Assembly: GCF_900104625.1 (NCBI RefSeq)
Contig: NZ_FNVZ01000002.1
Span: 1 to 64,000, forward strand
DNA from: Leptotrichia massiliensis
GTDB taxonomy: Bacteria > Fusobacteriota > Fusobacteriia > Fusobacteriales > Leptotrichiaceae
Direction of reading: 5' to 3'
Length of the DNA: 64,000 nt
Shown in pieces: positions 10,703-20,921 of the stretch (position 1 is the first letter of the stretch; each line of letters opens with the position of its first letter). The notes beneath the pieces were generated by a model, which made no database searches, was not told where the DNA came from, and saw only the letters and a program-made list of their open reading frames with translations. A program made the translations under genes and the position numbers.

Positions 10703-11086
10703 CTATTTTCCTTTATTTTTTTTTAACCATTCAAATACCCTTTTTAGTGATAAGACAGGTTTATTTCTTACAATTTTTTCATTTCCTAAAAAATCACGCA
10801 TTGTCTTTAATGTTTTTCCAGCATTTTTTACAACGAAATTATATGAGCCAGCACTTTTAGTATCTATGAAAAAACCACGAATATATTTGTCTTTAAAAAA
10901 AATCTGTGCCCTTACTCTTATAATTTCTTCCCAAGGAATCTGAATATAGTCTTCAGGATTACGGTTATTATAAAATTCAAAAGCTTTATCGCCTACGAGT
11001 ATGTTTCCATTTTTATTTCCGATCATTCCTGATAAAGAATTTGCCTTTGTTGTGAATAAGACTTTTGTATTCATTGAAATAGCCAC
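10703..11086 (-). CDS. DUF956 family protein (ManO-like, PTS-associated)
   Basis: A 127-residue cytoplasmic protein of the DUF956 family, usually encoded beside mannose-family PTS genes and in lactic acid bacteria proposed to regulate them. It begins at a GTG with GAGGAAT six bases upstream. No DNA-binding or membrane segment is obvious. It follows manXYZ on the same strand, but a terminator hairpin lies between, so it may be expressed only by readthrough or from its own promoter. No catalytic residues are identifiable. Confidence 0.8.
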   Translation of the reverse strand: MAISMNTKVLFTTKANSLSGMIGNKNGNILVGDKAFEFYNNRNPEDYIQIPWEEIIRVRAQIFFKDKYIRGFFIDTKSAGSYNFVVKNAGKTLKTMRDFLGNEKIVRNKPVLSLKRVFEWLKKNKGK

Positions 11087-11190
11087 TTTTATTCCTCATT
11101 TCTATAACTTATTTATTATTAAAACTTCTGCAATCAAACAATAACTATAAATAAACAATCTGTTTTAAAAAAATTTTAAGTGTAAAATTA

Positions 11191-11219
11191 GAAAAAAGTT
11201 GGCTTTTTAGTTCCAACTT
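11191..11219 (-). terminator. terminator after manXYZ
   Basis: AAGTTGG (11196-11202) pairs with CCAACTT (11213-11219). On the minus strand the right arm runs into six Ts. It lies 60 bases after the manZ stop. Confidence 0.75.
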
Positions 11220-11281
11220 ATTTCTTCTAAATAGATTTTCTATTTATTTAAAATTGAATTTTTAGTAGTCATTCCTTATTT

Positions 11282-12199
11282 TTAGAATATTCCAACTAAG
11301 TGTCCTAAAATTCCCACTGCAAATAATCCAAATATAATTACAATTGGACTTACTTTTCTCTTAAGCAGCCACATACATAGGAAAGTCAATAGTAAAGCTG
11401 CTAATCCTGGTACTAATTGATTTAAGTTATCTTGTAAAGTTGTTACTTTTTCAGGAGAAAGTGATAGTCCACCTGCTATATCTCCAAGAATTTTTTGTAA
11501 CTGAGTACCATCTACAGAGCCTTTTGGAAATTCTACGTAAGCTCCTTTTGCTAAAGGAACTTTTGATACAACCATTGGGAAATTAATTGTTGTCCAACGT
11601 TGAACCAGTATTCCCATAACAAACATTCCTAAAATAGATGCTCCTTTAGTAATTGTTTGTAATAAACCACCTGACAAGTCTTTTGTAATTTCAGCACCTT
11701 TTTGGTAACCAAATTCTTGAGTATACCATAAGAAAGCCACACGAATTACATTCCATACAATGAAGAAAAATAAAGGAGCTATAAGTGATCCACCTGCCGC
11801 CAATGAAGCAGCAATTGCTCCTAAAATAGGACGTACTGTAAACCAGAATACAGGATCTCCAATTCCTGCAAGTGGTCCCATCATTCCAACTTTCACCCCT
11901 TGGATAGCCGCATCATCAACTGGAGCCCCATTAGCTCTCTCTTCTTCCAGAGCTAGAGTTACTCCTAAAATAGGTGCAGCAATATATGGGTGAGTGTTAA
12001 AAAACTCCAAATGTCTTTTTAACGCTGCTGAAGCATCATCTTTATTTGGATATAGTTTTTTTAATGCAGGAATTATAGCGTAAGCCCATCCTCCATTTTG
12101 CATACGTTCATAGTTCCAAGAACCTTGAAGAAATTGTGAACGTAACATTATATTAAAACGATCTGATTTTTCTAATTTTACTTTCTTATTTTCTGCCAT
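11282..12199 (-). CDS. manZ: PTS mannose-family transporter subunit IID
   Basis: Membrane subunit IID of a mannose-family phosphotransferase system, which with IIC moves sugar across the inner membrane. The 305-residue protein has the family signatures FLQGSWNYERMQ, GGWAYAIIPAL and GPLAGIGDPVFWFTVRPI. Hydrophobic segments are concentrated in the C-terminal half, ending in LFAVGILGHLVGIF. AAAGGAGGAAT lies upstream. It is the third gene of the tight manX-manY-manZ operon. The exact sugar cannot be read from sequence; mannose, glucose or another hexose is possible. Confidence 0.95.
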   Translation of the reverse strand: MAENKKVKLEKSDRFNIMLRSQFLQGSWNYERMQNGGWAYAIIPALKKLYPNKDDASAALKRHLEFFNTHPYIAAPILGVTLALEEERANGAPVDDAAIQGVKVGMMGPLAGIGDPVFWFTVRPILGAIAASLAAGGSLIAPLFFFIVWNVIRVAFLWYTQEFGYQKGAEITKDLSGGLLQTITKGASILGMFVMGILVQRWTTINFPMVVSKVPLAKGAYVEFPKGSVDGTQLQKILGDIAGGLSLSPEKVTTLQDNLNQLVPGLAALLLTFLCMWLLKRKVSPIVIIFGLFAVGILGHLVGIF

Positions 12200-12217
12200 T
12201 TCGTATTCCTCCTTTAA

Positions 12218-13024
12218 TTAATAGTCATTTAAAATGTCACCTAGTGGATCTCCAGAAGAAGATGCTCCTCCGTCTCCTCCACCGTTACCTTTGTTGTTTG
12301 TAACATTTAAGTAGATAATAGCCGCAGCTACACCAATAATTCCTGTAGCAATTAATGTAAGCTCTTTTACTGGTGCTAATGCAAAACCTAGGAAGAAGAA
12401 TGGCCATACTTCTTTATTTGCCATTAAGTTAATAACCATTGCGTACCCTACTGCTACAACAAATCCACCACCAATAGCCATTCCTTCAGTAAACCATTGT
12501 GGCAATGAACTCAATGCTCCTTGAATAACATCTGAAGGAACAAATAACAATAACAAAGCAGGAATAGCAATACGTAAACCTTGACATACAAGTGCTATCA
12601 TATGCCATAATTCAACACCTTTAAAGTTACCTTTTTCTGCTTCTCTATCAGCTTGGTGAACAATAACTACTGATAAAGTACGAACAACCATAGTTAAAAC
12701 CAGTCCCGCAGTTGCAAGAGCGACAGCTGTTCCAATTACGGTACCTTGATCTTTAAAATTATTTTTTGCAAAAATTATAGCTGAAGCTACAGAAGCAAGA
12801 GCTGCATCAGGTGCAACAGCTGCTCCTACATTTGCCCAACCTAAAGCCATTAATTGTAAAACTCCACCTAGCATAACACATTCTTTTATGTGTCCTGTCG
12901 CAACTCCAATTAACGAACATGCAATAATTGGCTGATGGAACTGGAACTGGTCAAGGATACCTTCCATTCCTGCTAGAAATGCGACGATTAATATTAAAAT
13001 AATTGATAAAATATTAAAATCCAT
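12218..13024 (-). CDS. manY: PTS mannose-family transporter subunit IIC
   Basis: IIC is the multispanning channel subunit that pairs with IID. The 268-residue protein has several hydrophobic helices and the family motifs FLAGMEGILDQFQFHQP (start) and GGVLQLMALGWANVGAAVAP. The C-terminus ends in an unusual Gly/Ser/Asp-rich tail (GNGGGDGGASSSGDP). TAGGAGG precedes the ATG, and spacing to both neighbours is under 20 bases, consistent with one transcript. Confidence 0.95.
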   Translation of the reverse strand: MDFNILSIILILIVAFLAGMEGILDQFQFHQPIIACSLIGVATGHIKECVMLGGVLQLMALGWANVGAAVAPDAALASVASAIIFAKNNFKDQGTVIGTAVALATAGLVLTMVVRTLSVVIVHQADREAEKGNFKGVELWHMIALVCQGLRIAIPALLLLFVPSDVIQGALSSLPQWFTEGMAIGGGFVVAVGYAMVINLMANKEVWPFFFLGFALAPVKELTLIATGIIGVAAAIIYLNVTNNKGNGGGDGGASSSGDPLGDILNDY

Positions 13025-13039
13025 AATAACCTCCTAAAA

Positions 13040-14029
13040 TTAAAGTTTTAATCCTTCATTTTGTTTTTCTGAAATTAGTTTAAATAAATCTGCTTTCTTG
13101 TCAGCAGCAACTTTTCTTACATCAAATTGAACACCTAAATCTCTAAGCTTCTTATAAGTATCAACATCATTCTGATCCATTGAAAGTACATTGTTTACCA
13201 TAACTTTTCCAACACTATGTGCCATTGATCCTACATTTAACTCTTTAATATCTACACCTTTTTCGATTACATACAGTGCATCCTGAGGATTTTCAAATAG
13301 CAATAATGCTTTTGTATTTCCAAATCTTGGATCTTTTGAAACTTCCACTAATTTGTCAAGTGGAATAACGTGTGCACGTACACCTGGAGGTGCCGCCTGT
13401 TCAATTAATTTTTTACGTAATTCATCTTTTGAAACTGTGTCTGAAACAACAATTATTCTATTTGGATTTGTTGCTTTTGTCCAGCTTGTTGCAACTTGTC
13501 CATGTAACAGACGTGTATCAATACGAGCTAGAACAAATTTTATTTTTCCATCTCCGATAACTGTTCCTTCTGGAATTGCTCCTTTTGGTGTGTCATCTTG
13601 AGTTGCTGCTTTTGCTACTGCTTCTTTAGGCTGTAATTCTTCAGGACGAACCTTAACTTGATCTTTTCCTTCTGGAACAATAGCTTTTGCTACTTCATGA
13701 GCTGTATCTAAATCTTCCCTTTCTGATAAAGCTGCTAATAGCATTGGCAAATTAAGTCCTGCTACAATTGCTCTTTTTTCAGGTGCTTCTTCAAAGAAAC
13801 GATTTGATTGGTTGAAAGGGCTTCCTCCCCATAAGTCAACTAAAAACAGAACTTCTTCAGTTCCTAGTTTGGCAATGGCATCTTGAATTTTTTTATATAA
13901 GTCTTCTGGTCCTTCACTTGGCATAAATACAACTGATTCTAGCAATTCCGCCTCACCTAGAATCATTGAAGCTGACTGCTTTATACCAGCTGCAAATTCA
14001 CCATGACTTGCAACGATAATTCCTACCAT
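13040..14029 (-). CDS. manX: PTS mannose-family transporter subunit IIAB
   Basis: Cytoplasmic phosphotransfer protein with fused IIA and IIB domains. IIA (about 1-125) carries the phosphorylated His9 in IIVASHGEFAAG. After a Pro/Ala-rich linker, IIB (about 165-329) carries its His in DTRLLHGQVATSW. Phosphate passes from HPr to IIA, to IIB, to the sugar. AAAGGAGG precedes the ATG. It is the first gene of the operon and follows a 590-base intergenic region with inverted repeats. Confidence 0.95.
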   Translation of the reverse strand: MVGIIVASHGEFAAGIKQSASMILGEAELLESVVFMPSEGPEDLYKKIQDAIAKLGTEEVLFLVDLWGGSPFNQSNRFFEEAPEKRAIVAGLNLPMLLAALSEREDLDTAHEVAKAIVPEGKDQVKVRPEELQPKEAVAKAATQDDTPKGAIPEGTVIGDGKIKFVLARIDTRLLHGQVATSWTKATNPNRIIVVSDTVSKDELRKKLIEQAAPPGVRAHVIPLDKLVEVSKDPRFGNTKALLLFENPQDALYVIEKGVDIKELNVGSMAHSVGKVMVNNVLSMDQNDVDTYKKLRDLGVQFDVRKVAADKKADLFKLISEKQNEGLKL

Positions 14030-14621
14030 TTTGAACCTCCTTTTAGATAAAATATATTTTTTATGTTTTCACTTTATGAAATTTTAATGTTCCTAATTAT
14101 TTCTAGTAATTGTTTTACTAAAATTAAAAGTGAATAACCTCATAATATGAGTGTACCACATTTTTTTAAATTTGCAAGCATTTTATAAGAAATTTATATA
14201 ATAAAATTAATGGATATTGATTTTTAGTAGTTTTTTTATAATTTATAATATCGAAATCAATATAACTTAATGTCAAAAACATTTTTACTATAAAAAATAA
14301 CAATTTAAAAAACTTACCTATTTATTCTCCTTATTAAGTATTCAATTAAATATAACTTAGCTATATAAAATATAGTAAAACTTCCATACTTTTTTTATTT
14401 ATTATAATTTATTTTTTTATTAGAAAAATACTTGCATTATTTTTTAAAAAATTATAAAATGATTTGATAACGAAAATATCCGATTATCATAGTATTTATT
14501 ACACTTTTGAAATAATTTTAAAGTGAATCCTTAAAAGTTTATCAAAAAACTTATTTTAAAATTATTTTAAATAAAAAAATTTCAGAAATCAAAAAATAAT
14601 AATGAGAGGAGATGGACTAAA
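14030..14621. promoter_or_regulatory. divergent manX/feoA control region
   Basis: 592 bases with no gene. Near manX are two inverted repeats: TAGTAA-5-TTACTA (14104-14120) and CTCATA-A-TATGAG (14139-14151), both possible operators. For feoA, TTGCAT (14432-14437), a 17-base spacer and TAAAAT (14455-14460) form a promoter. Immediately after it lies TGATAA-13-TTATCA (14465-14489), placed to act as an operator for an iron or redox regulator. The middle is AT-rich without clear structure. Confidence 0.5.
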
Positions 14622-14840
14622 ATGACTCTAGTGGAAGGAAAGATTGGAGAGAAATTTTTGCTAAAAGATATTGATGAGAGGACATTGGATACACGATTAT
14701 TAAGTTTGGGAGTTTGTAGAGGCGACGCATGTACAATAGAAAATATTGCAAATGGAAATATCTTAATAAAGACAGTAGAAACAAAAATCGTAATCAGTAC
14801 AAATTTAGCAAATCATATTCAAATTGAGGTGGTAAAATGA
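14622..14840 (+). CDS. feoA: ferrous iron transport protein FeoA
   Basis: A 72-residue SH3-like cytoplasmic protein that supports FeoB-mediated Fe(II) uptake. The fold pattern is recognisable: [19 protein letters not shown], and a C-terminal [16 protein letters not shown] strand region. Length is normal. GAGAGGAGATGG lies upstream. Its last codons overlap the feoB start by four bases (ATGA), indicating translational coupling. Confidence 0.9.
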   Translation: MTLVEGKIGEKFLLKDIDERTLDTRLLSLGVCRGDACTIENIANGNILIKTVETKIVISTNLANHIQIEVVK

Positions 14841-17029
14841 TAAATGTAGCATTTGTCGGAAATCCTAACGTAAGAAAAACCGCTTTAATTAATCAAATCT
14901 CACATGCAAGTTTAAAAATAGGAAACTGGCCAGGGGTAACAATAGAAAAAAAGGAAGTTTTTTTTAAGATAGGCAATGAAGATATAAAACTTATCGATTT
15001 GCCAGGAATTTACAATTTATCAATAAATACTCCTGAAGAGCGTGTTTCAAGAGATTTTTTACTAAATGAAAAAGTTGATGTAATAATCAATGTTATGGAT
15101 TCCACATCGCTTGAGAAAAATATTTATTTAACAGCTCTATTAAAGTAACTCGGCATTCCAATCGTTATAGCACTTAACTTTGAGGATGAATTTAAAAGGA
15201 TTGGTTATAAGCTGGATATAGAGAGATTTCAAAAGCAGCTTGGCATCCCAGTCGTCTTTACAAGTGGAAAATCTGGAAACGGCGTAGATAAGCTTATGGA
15301 AAAAGTAGTTGAAATTTCAAAACAAACTTCATCAGAACATAAACAGAACAGACTTTTGTTTGACAAAGAAATTGAGAGTAATATTGAAACTTTGAAAAAT
15401 AAACTAAAAAATGAGAGATCCTATGAAAAAATGCTAGAAAAATACTCTGCTGACTGGCTTGTTATCAAAATTTTAGAAAATGATACAAATGTAATGGCAA
15501 GAGTAAAAAATGAATTTGGAATCAACTTATTAGATGTTGGAAGTCTTGAGAAGAAAAATCTTGAGGAACATTATGGAATTGAGCCTGAAGATGTATTGGC
15601 AAGGGCAAAATACGGAATTGTGCGTGGAATTATCTCAGCAAATTTGACAAGAGGTACTGGAAATAAATTTGCCTTGACAGATAAAATTGATAAAATACTT
15701 CTAAATAAATTTTTAGGTGGAATCGCATTTCTTGCTATAATTTATGCAGTGTTTGTTATTGTATTTGATGGAAGTTCTCCCTTTATTGACTGGATTGACG
15801 GGTTTTTTAGTGATTTTGTAATAAAATATGTAGGGCATGCTATTGAAGGAGTACCTGACTGGCTAAGCAGCTTTGTGCTAGAAGGGATTCTTGCTGGAGT
15901 AGGTTCAGTCTTGACATTTGTTCCACTTATGTTCTTTATATATTTTTTCATGGCAATTCTTGAAGAAAGTGGGTATATGGCACGTGTAGCGTTTATTCTG
16001 AATAAAATTATGACAAAAGTTGGACTTTCTGGAAAAGCATTTATCCCAATGTTAATCGGATTTGGATGTACAGTTCCAGCAATTTATTCCACAAGAACGT
16101 TAGAAGATGAGAAAACAAGAAGGCTGACAGGAGTTATTGCCACTTTTATGTCTTGTGGTGCAAGACTTCCAGTTTATTCTCTTCTTGCGGCAGCTTTTTT
16201 CAGCAAACAGGCAGCCCTAGTTGTAGTTTCAATTTATCTTTTTGGAGTATTTATGGCTCTTTTTGTAGCATTTATACTAAAAAGATTCAATTACTTCAAA
16301 GGAAATAACACAGAACTTCTAATAGAACTGCCTCCATATAGATTACCAAGTGCAAAAGTTGTATGGAACAATATGAAATCAAAAACTTTTGCCTATGTAA
16401 AAAAAGCAACCACAGTAATTTTAGGAATACTTCTAGTTATCTGGTTTTTCCAATATTTTCCAAATAAAGGAGATGCCGAAAATTCTTACTTAGGACAAGC
16501 GGCAAAAGTTGTACAGCCTGTTTTCAAGCCAACTGGCTTTGGTGACAGATGGGAACCTGTAGCTTCCATTGTACCAAGTATTATAGCAAAGGAGACTGTT
16601 GTGGGATTTTTAGGGCAAATTTTGTTGTCAGAGAAAGAAGACGAGCAACAGGAATATAATTTTGCAAATGATTTAAAAGAGCAAGGAATTGGTCTAGGAA
16701 ATGCTGTACTTGATTCTATAAAATCTTTGGGACACATTGCGACTTTCAAAATTTCAACATTGGAAATGAAAAGTCAAGAAGATCTTGATGAAGATGCTGG
16801 AGGAAATATCGTTCCAGCAATTAGAAATCTATGGAATGACAAATATGGTTCAATAAGAGCTTATTCATTTATGTTGTATGTTCTTCTTGTAGTGCCATGT
16901 GCTGTAGCAATGGGAGCATTAAAACAGGAGTTTGGATGGAAATTATTAGTATTTCAAGTATCAATGCTATTAATTTTACCTTATGCTGTATCAGTACTGT
17001 TTTTTAATGTCGCACGATTATTTGTATAA
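14837..17029 (+). pseudogene. feoB: feoB ferrous iron transporter, interrupted by an in-frame stop
   Basis: Reads as one 730-codon FeoB except for TAA at 15146-15148 (codon 104). The frame continues without shift into LGIPIVIALNFEDEF, so a single base change from a sense codon explains it. The G domain has a second lesion: the G1 loop reads GNPNVRKT, with Arg13 (AGA) where Gly is expected (GGA). G3 (DLPG) and G4 (NFED) are intact. The membrane part from about 15700 is complete, with the two gate repeats. An internal start such as ATG 15296 could give a 577-residue membrane domain without a GTPase. Readthrough is possible but unsupported. Confidence 0.85.
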
Positions 17030-17148
17030 TTTCAGAATCATTGAATTATTATAATTCAAATATATTTTTAGATTAAAATATAATTTTAAAATGATATTTA
17101 TAAATAAAATTTATTATTAATCATGCAATCTTGAAAGGATGTCAAAAC

Positions 17149-17322
17149 ATGGTAAAAACAATCATTGTTACTGTAATTGAAGCTATAATTGTGCTTGCAG
17201 TCTTTAGAAAAATATATAAAGATTATAAGAAAAATAAAAATTTTTGTGGAACAGATTGTTGTAGCTGTTCAGGCACTTCAACCTGCAATTCACATAGAGA
17301 AACGGAAGATTATAATGAATAA
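17149..17322 (+). CDS. FeoB-associated Cys-rich membrane protein
   Basis: A 57-residue protein with one N-terminal membrane helix (TIIVTVIEAIIVLAVF), a basic stretch, and a Cys cluster (CGTDCCSCSGTSTC). This is the layout of the FeoB-associated Cys-rich family found after feoB in Firmicutes and Fusobacteria, thought to assist iron uptake. I chose ATG 17149 because AAAGGATG lies eight bases upstream; a TTG at 17131 is the alternative. Gap to feoB is about 120 bases. Confidence 0.87.
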   Translation: MVKTIIVTVIEAIIVLAVFRKIYKDYKKNKNFCGTDCCSCSGTSTCNSHRETEDYNE

Positions 17323-17452
17323 TACAACTCAAGCATCACTATCTCACAAAGATAAAACAAAGCTTTAAAAAACTTTATTATAAGAGTTGTCCTGTATAAT
17401 CATATCTGACCAATAGAAAAAGTGAAAACTTTTTTCTTCAAAACTCCTTTTT

Positions 17453-17485
17453 AAATATGCTATCACAAGGGTAGCATATTTTTTT
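17453..17485 (+). terminator. terminator of the feo operon
   Basis: AAATATGCTA (17453-17462) pairs perfectly with TAGCATATTT (17472-17481) over a 9-base loop, followed by a T-run on the plus strand. Confidence 0.8.
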
Positions 17486-17533
17486 ATATTATTATATTTT
17501 ATGAAATCAAATAATGGAGTATTTTAAGAATAA

Positions 17534-18217
17534 TTATCTATGTAATCTACGTTTAAACTCTTCTTTATAAGACTTATAGGCATATCTTAACATTATACTC
17601 AAAATAAATAATGGAATAGATGAAAATATGCTCCATGTCATCTTTTTACTTATAATCAGTTCCAAAATCAAAAGAAATATTCCAACAAAAAAAATGAAAA
17701 AATTTAGTATCTTTAATCTGTCACTCTTATGCTTATCCCAGACATATGAAAAAACAAGACTAATAAGATAAAGAGCGATAACAATAGGAATTCCACGCTT
17801 TATACTCCAAGTCAACTTTTTATCTCCAAAATCAAGCAATAAAAAATAACTCGTAAAGCCACTTAGCAATAAAAATAGATTTGTTCTCATTCTATACGAA
17901 TCTAAAAAAACAAATAAACCTAAATCAAATATTAAAATAGATGGAATTGCATAATAACCCCATTCCAATTTTCCATACATTATCAAATTTTGAAAAAGAA
18001 CTTCCAGAATCGAAATGATTGATATTGTAAAAAATGATAAAAATACAGCCTTTTTAACTTTCTTCATTTTCATTTCATACAAATTTATATTAATTGTCGG
18101 ATATTCCTTCACAAATTCCTTATCTTCCAGACCCTCTAATTCAGGAACAGGCGTTTCACACAGCGGACATCTTTGTGCTCCGTCTTCCAGTTCCACTCCA
18201 CATTTTATACAATACAT
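17534..18217 (-). CDS. zinc-ribbon multispanning membrane protein
   Basis: The 227-residue protein begins with a zinc ribbon (CIKCGVELEDGAQRCPLC, two CxxC pairs in residues 3-20). Six or seven hydrophobic helices follow from about residue 58. This layout resembles the DUF6320 family (assignment from memory). AGAGGA lies before the ATG. It is last in a three-gene minus-strand group with a condensation-fold protein and a patatin. A role in lipid or envelope metabolism is only an inference from those neighbours. Confidence 0.75.
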   Translation of the reverse strand: MYCIKCGVELEDGAQRCPLCETPVPELEGLEDKEFVKEYPTININLYEMKMKKVKKAVFLSFFTISIISILEVLFQNLIMYGKLEWGYYAIPSILIFDLGLFVFLDSYRMRTNLFLLLSGFTSYFLLLDFGDKKLTWSIKRGIPIVIALYLISLVFSYVWDKHKSDRLKILNFFIFFVGIFLLILELIISKKMTWSIFSSIPLFILSIMLRYAYKSYKEEFKRRLHR

Positions 18218-18333
18218 ACTTATCCTCTTTTTTCTATAATAATTCTACTTTAAAACTGAACTCAAAAATTGTGCTATTTTTTTCAAAATGTAATTTTCAT
18301 CCATATTAATTTTGAAAAAATTCAATTAAACAT

Positions 18334-19743
18334 TTAAAAATAATTCGTAATAATCTTGGATTTTATTCCTCTCTTTCTTAAATAAACAAAAAAATCTCTC
18401 TCAATATCATAATTTGCAGTCAAATTTCCAAAATTTACATAAACCTTTTTACAATCACTTACAACTCCCATCTTGATTTTGCACCTTTTACTTGGTGGTG
18501 GTAAAAATCGGAGTCCTTTTAGATATTTTTCATACTTTTTATTAACTTTAAAAATTCCTAAATTTGAAAATCCTGTTGTATAGCCCCGTTCTCCGTAATA
18601 ATCAAATATAAAAGGGAAAAACATACGTTTTATCAAATATGGAACAGACTTTATTATTATATTTTGCATTGGATTCATTGCCTTGTATATACTTTTGTAA
18701 AATTCTTTTTTTGTAATTTTTAGGGCAAAATAATTATCCAGATAGGTTATGATTTCAGAGAGAGAATACGCACCAAGACTTGCATCCACGCTAGGAGTTA
18801 TGTTTATAAAAAAATTTCTGTATGTAGTTTCTTCAAAAATTTTTCGTAAATCAACCGGCACTCCAATAACAATCGGATTTTTTGCTTGAGAATACCTATC
18901 CAGCAAAATTTTGAAATATACTGAAAGAAGATACTTCCCAATAGTAGTCCCATATTTTTTACTTTCTTCCTTCAGGCTTTCCACATCAATTTCTCCAGTT
19001 GTAATATGGTACTGCCCTTTTTCCAGTATTTTCATTGGCAAGTGAAATGCTGACTTTATCGTAGTTTCCTTGCTCACTTTCCTCATATATTTTTCATAAA
19101 GGTCGACATACTCGTTTTTTTGAGAATTTTTTAACACACTATCATTTCCCAGCAATTCTCTTGTTTTTTCAAAAAAGTTTTTTTCAGATTTTTTATTTTC
19201 AAAATCTTTTTCATTTTTATTTATCTTTTTCCCAAAATTAATTATTTTATTTATTTTTTCAATTTCTATTTCCTTCTTTTTTTCAGTCTTGTAAATTAAA
19301 TTATTCTTTTTATCTTTTTCAAAATTTTCCAAAAAATACCTTTTCTCCAAATATTCTTCAATCAAATCCTGAAAAAATAATGCCGCACCTTTTCCATCAG
19401 TCAAAAAATGTGCTATTTCTATCGACAATTTATTATTAAAATAAATGATCCTAAGCGGATTATCCTTCTGTATATCCGTACAAGGATAAGTTTTCTCCTC
19501 TTCAATCATAAAATGAGCCTTTTTCTGCTGCAAGTAATTCCAGAAAATCCCCTTTTTCAGTTCCGAATTATAAAATGGATATTTCTTCTCAAGCGAAATC
19601 GCAACTTTTTGCAATATTTCCAAGTCAATATTTTCAGAAAACAATGCTGAAAGCCGAAAACAGGTTGTTCTTCCCTCACTAATTATTGAAGAATATGTTT
19701 TTGCAAAAGCGTCCAACTCATACCATATTTTTTCATTTTTCAC
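18334..19743 (-). CDS. condensation-domain/alcohol-acetyltransferase-like protein
   Basis: A 469-residue protein of the CoA-dependent acyltransferase/condensation superfamily. The catalytic HxxxDG motif is present in EIAHFLTDGKG (about residue 127). A downstream VGVPVDLRKIF region matches the floor-loop area of these enzymes. The substrate is unknown; acyl transfer to an alcohol, sugar or lipid is likely. A Lys/Glu-rich insertion (about 165-205) is unusual. It starts at a GTG with AGAGGA upstream. It lies between a patatin and a zinc-ribbon membrane protein on the same strand. Confidence 0.75.
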   Translation of the reverse strand: MKNEKIWYELDAFAKTYSSIISEGRTTCFRLSALFSENIDLEILQKVAISLEKKYPFYNSELKKGIFWNYLQQKKAHFMIEEEKTYPCTDIQKDNPLRIIYFNNKLSIEIAHFLTDGKGAALFFQDLIEEYLEKRYFLENFEKDKKNNLIYKTEKKKEIEIEKINKIINFGKKINKNEKDFENKKSEKNFFEKTRELLGNDSVLKNSQKNEYVDLYEKYMRKVSKETTIKSAFHLPMKILEKGQYHITTGEIDVESLKEESKKYGTTIGKYLLSVYFKILLDRYSQAKNPIVIGVPVDLRKIFEETTYRNFFINITPSVDASLGAYSLSEIITYLDNYFALKITKKEFYKSIYKAMNPMQNIIIKSVPYLIKRMFFPFIFDYYGERGYTTGFSNLGIFKVNKKYEKYLKGLRFLPPPSKRCKIKMGVVSDCKKVYVNFGNLTANYDIERDFFVYLRKRGIKSKIITNYF

Positions 19744-19867
19744 TTTTTTCCTCTTCCATTTTATTTATTTTTAACAAAGTATTATTTAAACAAACTTTCT
19801 CAATATTTTCCTTTTACAAATTAAATTCTTATTTATAAATGCTCAATACCAAGTAATCAAAAAATTA

Positions 19868-20719
19868 TTACTCTTCCAAATATTTTTTCAAATTTTCATA
19901 ATTTTTTTTCGCTGTTTCATAGCCAATACTATACACTTCCAAAAGTTTCTTCTTATTTTTCTCAATTCTCCCAAGTGTCAGTTCCACTTCTGGACGAATC
20001 ACAAAAATCTCTCCTTTTGCCTCCAACTCATCAATATAGTCAAGCACTTGATTATATCGGCTATATCTTGTATTCATAAGTTCTACAAATTTAGGAAACT
20101 TTTTATATCTTATCCCGGTAATTTTACCCAATGCACTTTGTTTTTTTCTATAATTTTTATCACGTGTCAAGACAACTATATTTTTTGTATTTCCATTTTC
20201 CATAGACTTTTTAATTGGTATTGAATCAGAAACGCCGCCATCCAGATAAACATTTTCATTAATACTAACCATTCTGGCAAGCAACGGCAAAGAGCTTGAA
20301 GCCCTTACATAAACAGTATCCTTGTCAAAGTCTTTGACTTCCGGATATTCCGCTTCTCCAGTCTCACAATTTGTAATCACTACCTGAAATTTTGTCTTAT
20401 TTTTCATAAACGCCTCATTGTCAATTGGATTCAATTTATTTGGAATCTCATTATAAACAAAGTCTACTCCAAACAAATCTCCAGTAGTAATTAAGCTGTA
20501 TAAACTGCAATATCTTTTATCATCCAAATAATCTACCGACACATTAAACGCTCTTTTATGCTGTTTTGCTAAATAACTGCAGGCATGACAAGCCCCAGCA
20601 GATACACCTATGCAACTATCAAATTCAATATTTTTTTCTAAAAAGAAATCCAGCACTCCTGCCGTAAATATCCCCCTAAGTCCTCCACCTTCCAATACTA
20701 ACCCAGTTTTTTCTTTCAT
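19868..20719 (-). CDS. patatin-like phospholipase
   Basis: Serine acyl hydrolase of the patatin family (RssA/YlbK-like), cytoplasmic, expected to release fatty acids from lipids. Motifs are complete: the oxyanion GGGLRG, the nucleophile in GVSAGA, and the catalytic Asp in LDGGVSD. I chose ATG 20719 because AAAGGG lies nine bases upstream; in-frame TTG/ATG codons further upstream overlap that ribosome site. No signal peptide. First gene of the three-gene group. Confidence 0.9.
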   Translation of the reverse strand: MKEKTGLVLEGGGLRGIFTAGVLDFFLEKNIEFDSCIGVSAGACHACSYLAKQHKRAFNVSVDYLDDKRYCSLYSLITTGDLFGVDFVYNEIPNKLNPIDNEAFMKNKTKFQVVITNCETGEAEYPEVKDFDKDTVYVRASSSLPLLARMVSINENVYLDGGVSDSIPIKKSMENGNTKNIVVLTRDKNYRKKQSALGKITGIRYKKFPKFVELMNTRYSRYNQVLDYIDELEAKGEIFVIRPEVELTLGRIEKNKKKLLEVYSIGYETAKKNYENLKKYLEE

Positions 20720-20921
20720 TAATTTCATCCCTTTCAATATTAATTTTTTGTTTTCTCCTATTATACACCCTTTGATTGTATTTTTCTACTTTTTTAATAA
20801 TTTAATTTTTACTGTTCAAATTTTTAAAATAAATTATTAGAAAAAATTGATTTCTATTAATTGTCAAGGTATAATTAAAACGTAGGTTTACAAGTATTAT
20901 ACTAAAATTGAAAAAAATGTG

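Noticed and set aside
15296-17029. Treating the second feoB part as an independent normal gene
   Set aside because: The frame runs unbroken from the first part through the single TAA into conserved FeoB G-domain sequence, so it is one interrupted gene.
17315-17368. 17-codon ORF overlapping the end of the Cys-rich protein gene
   Set aside because: Too short, out of frame with the upstream gene and with no ribosome site of its own.
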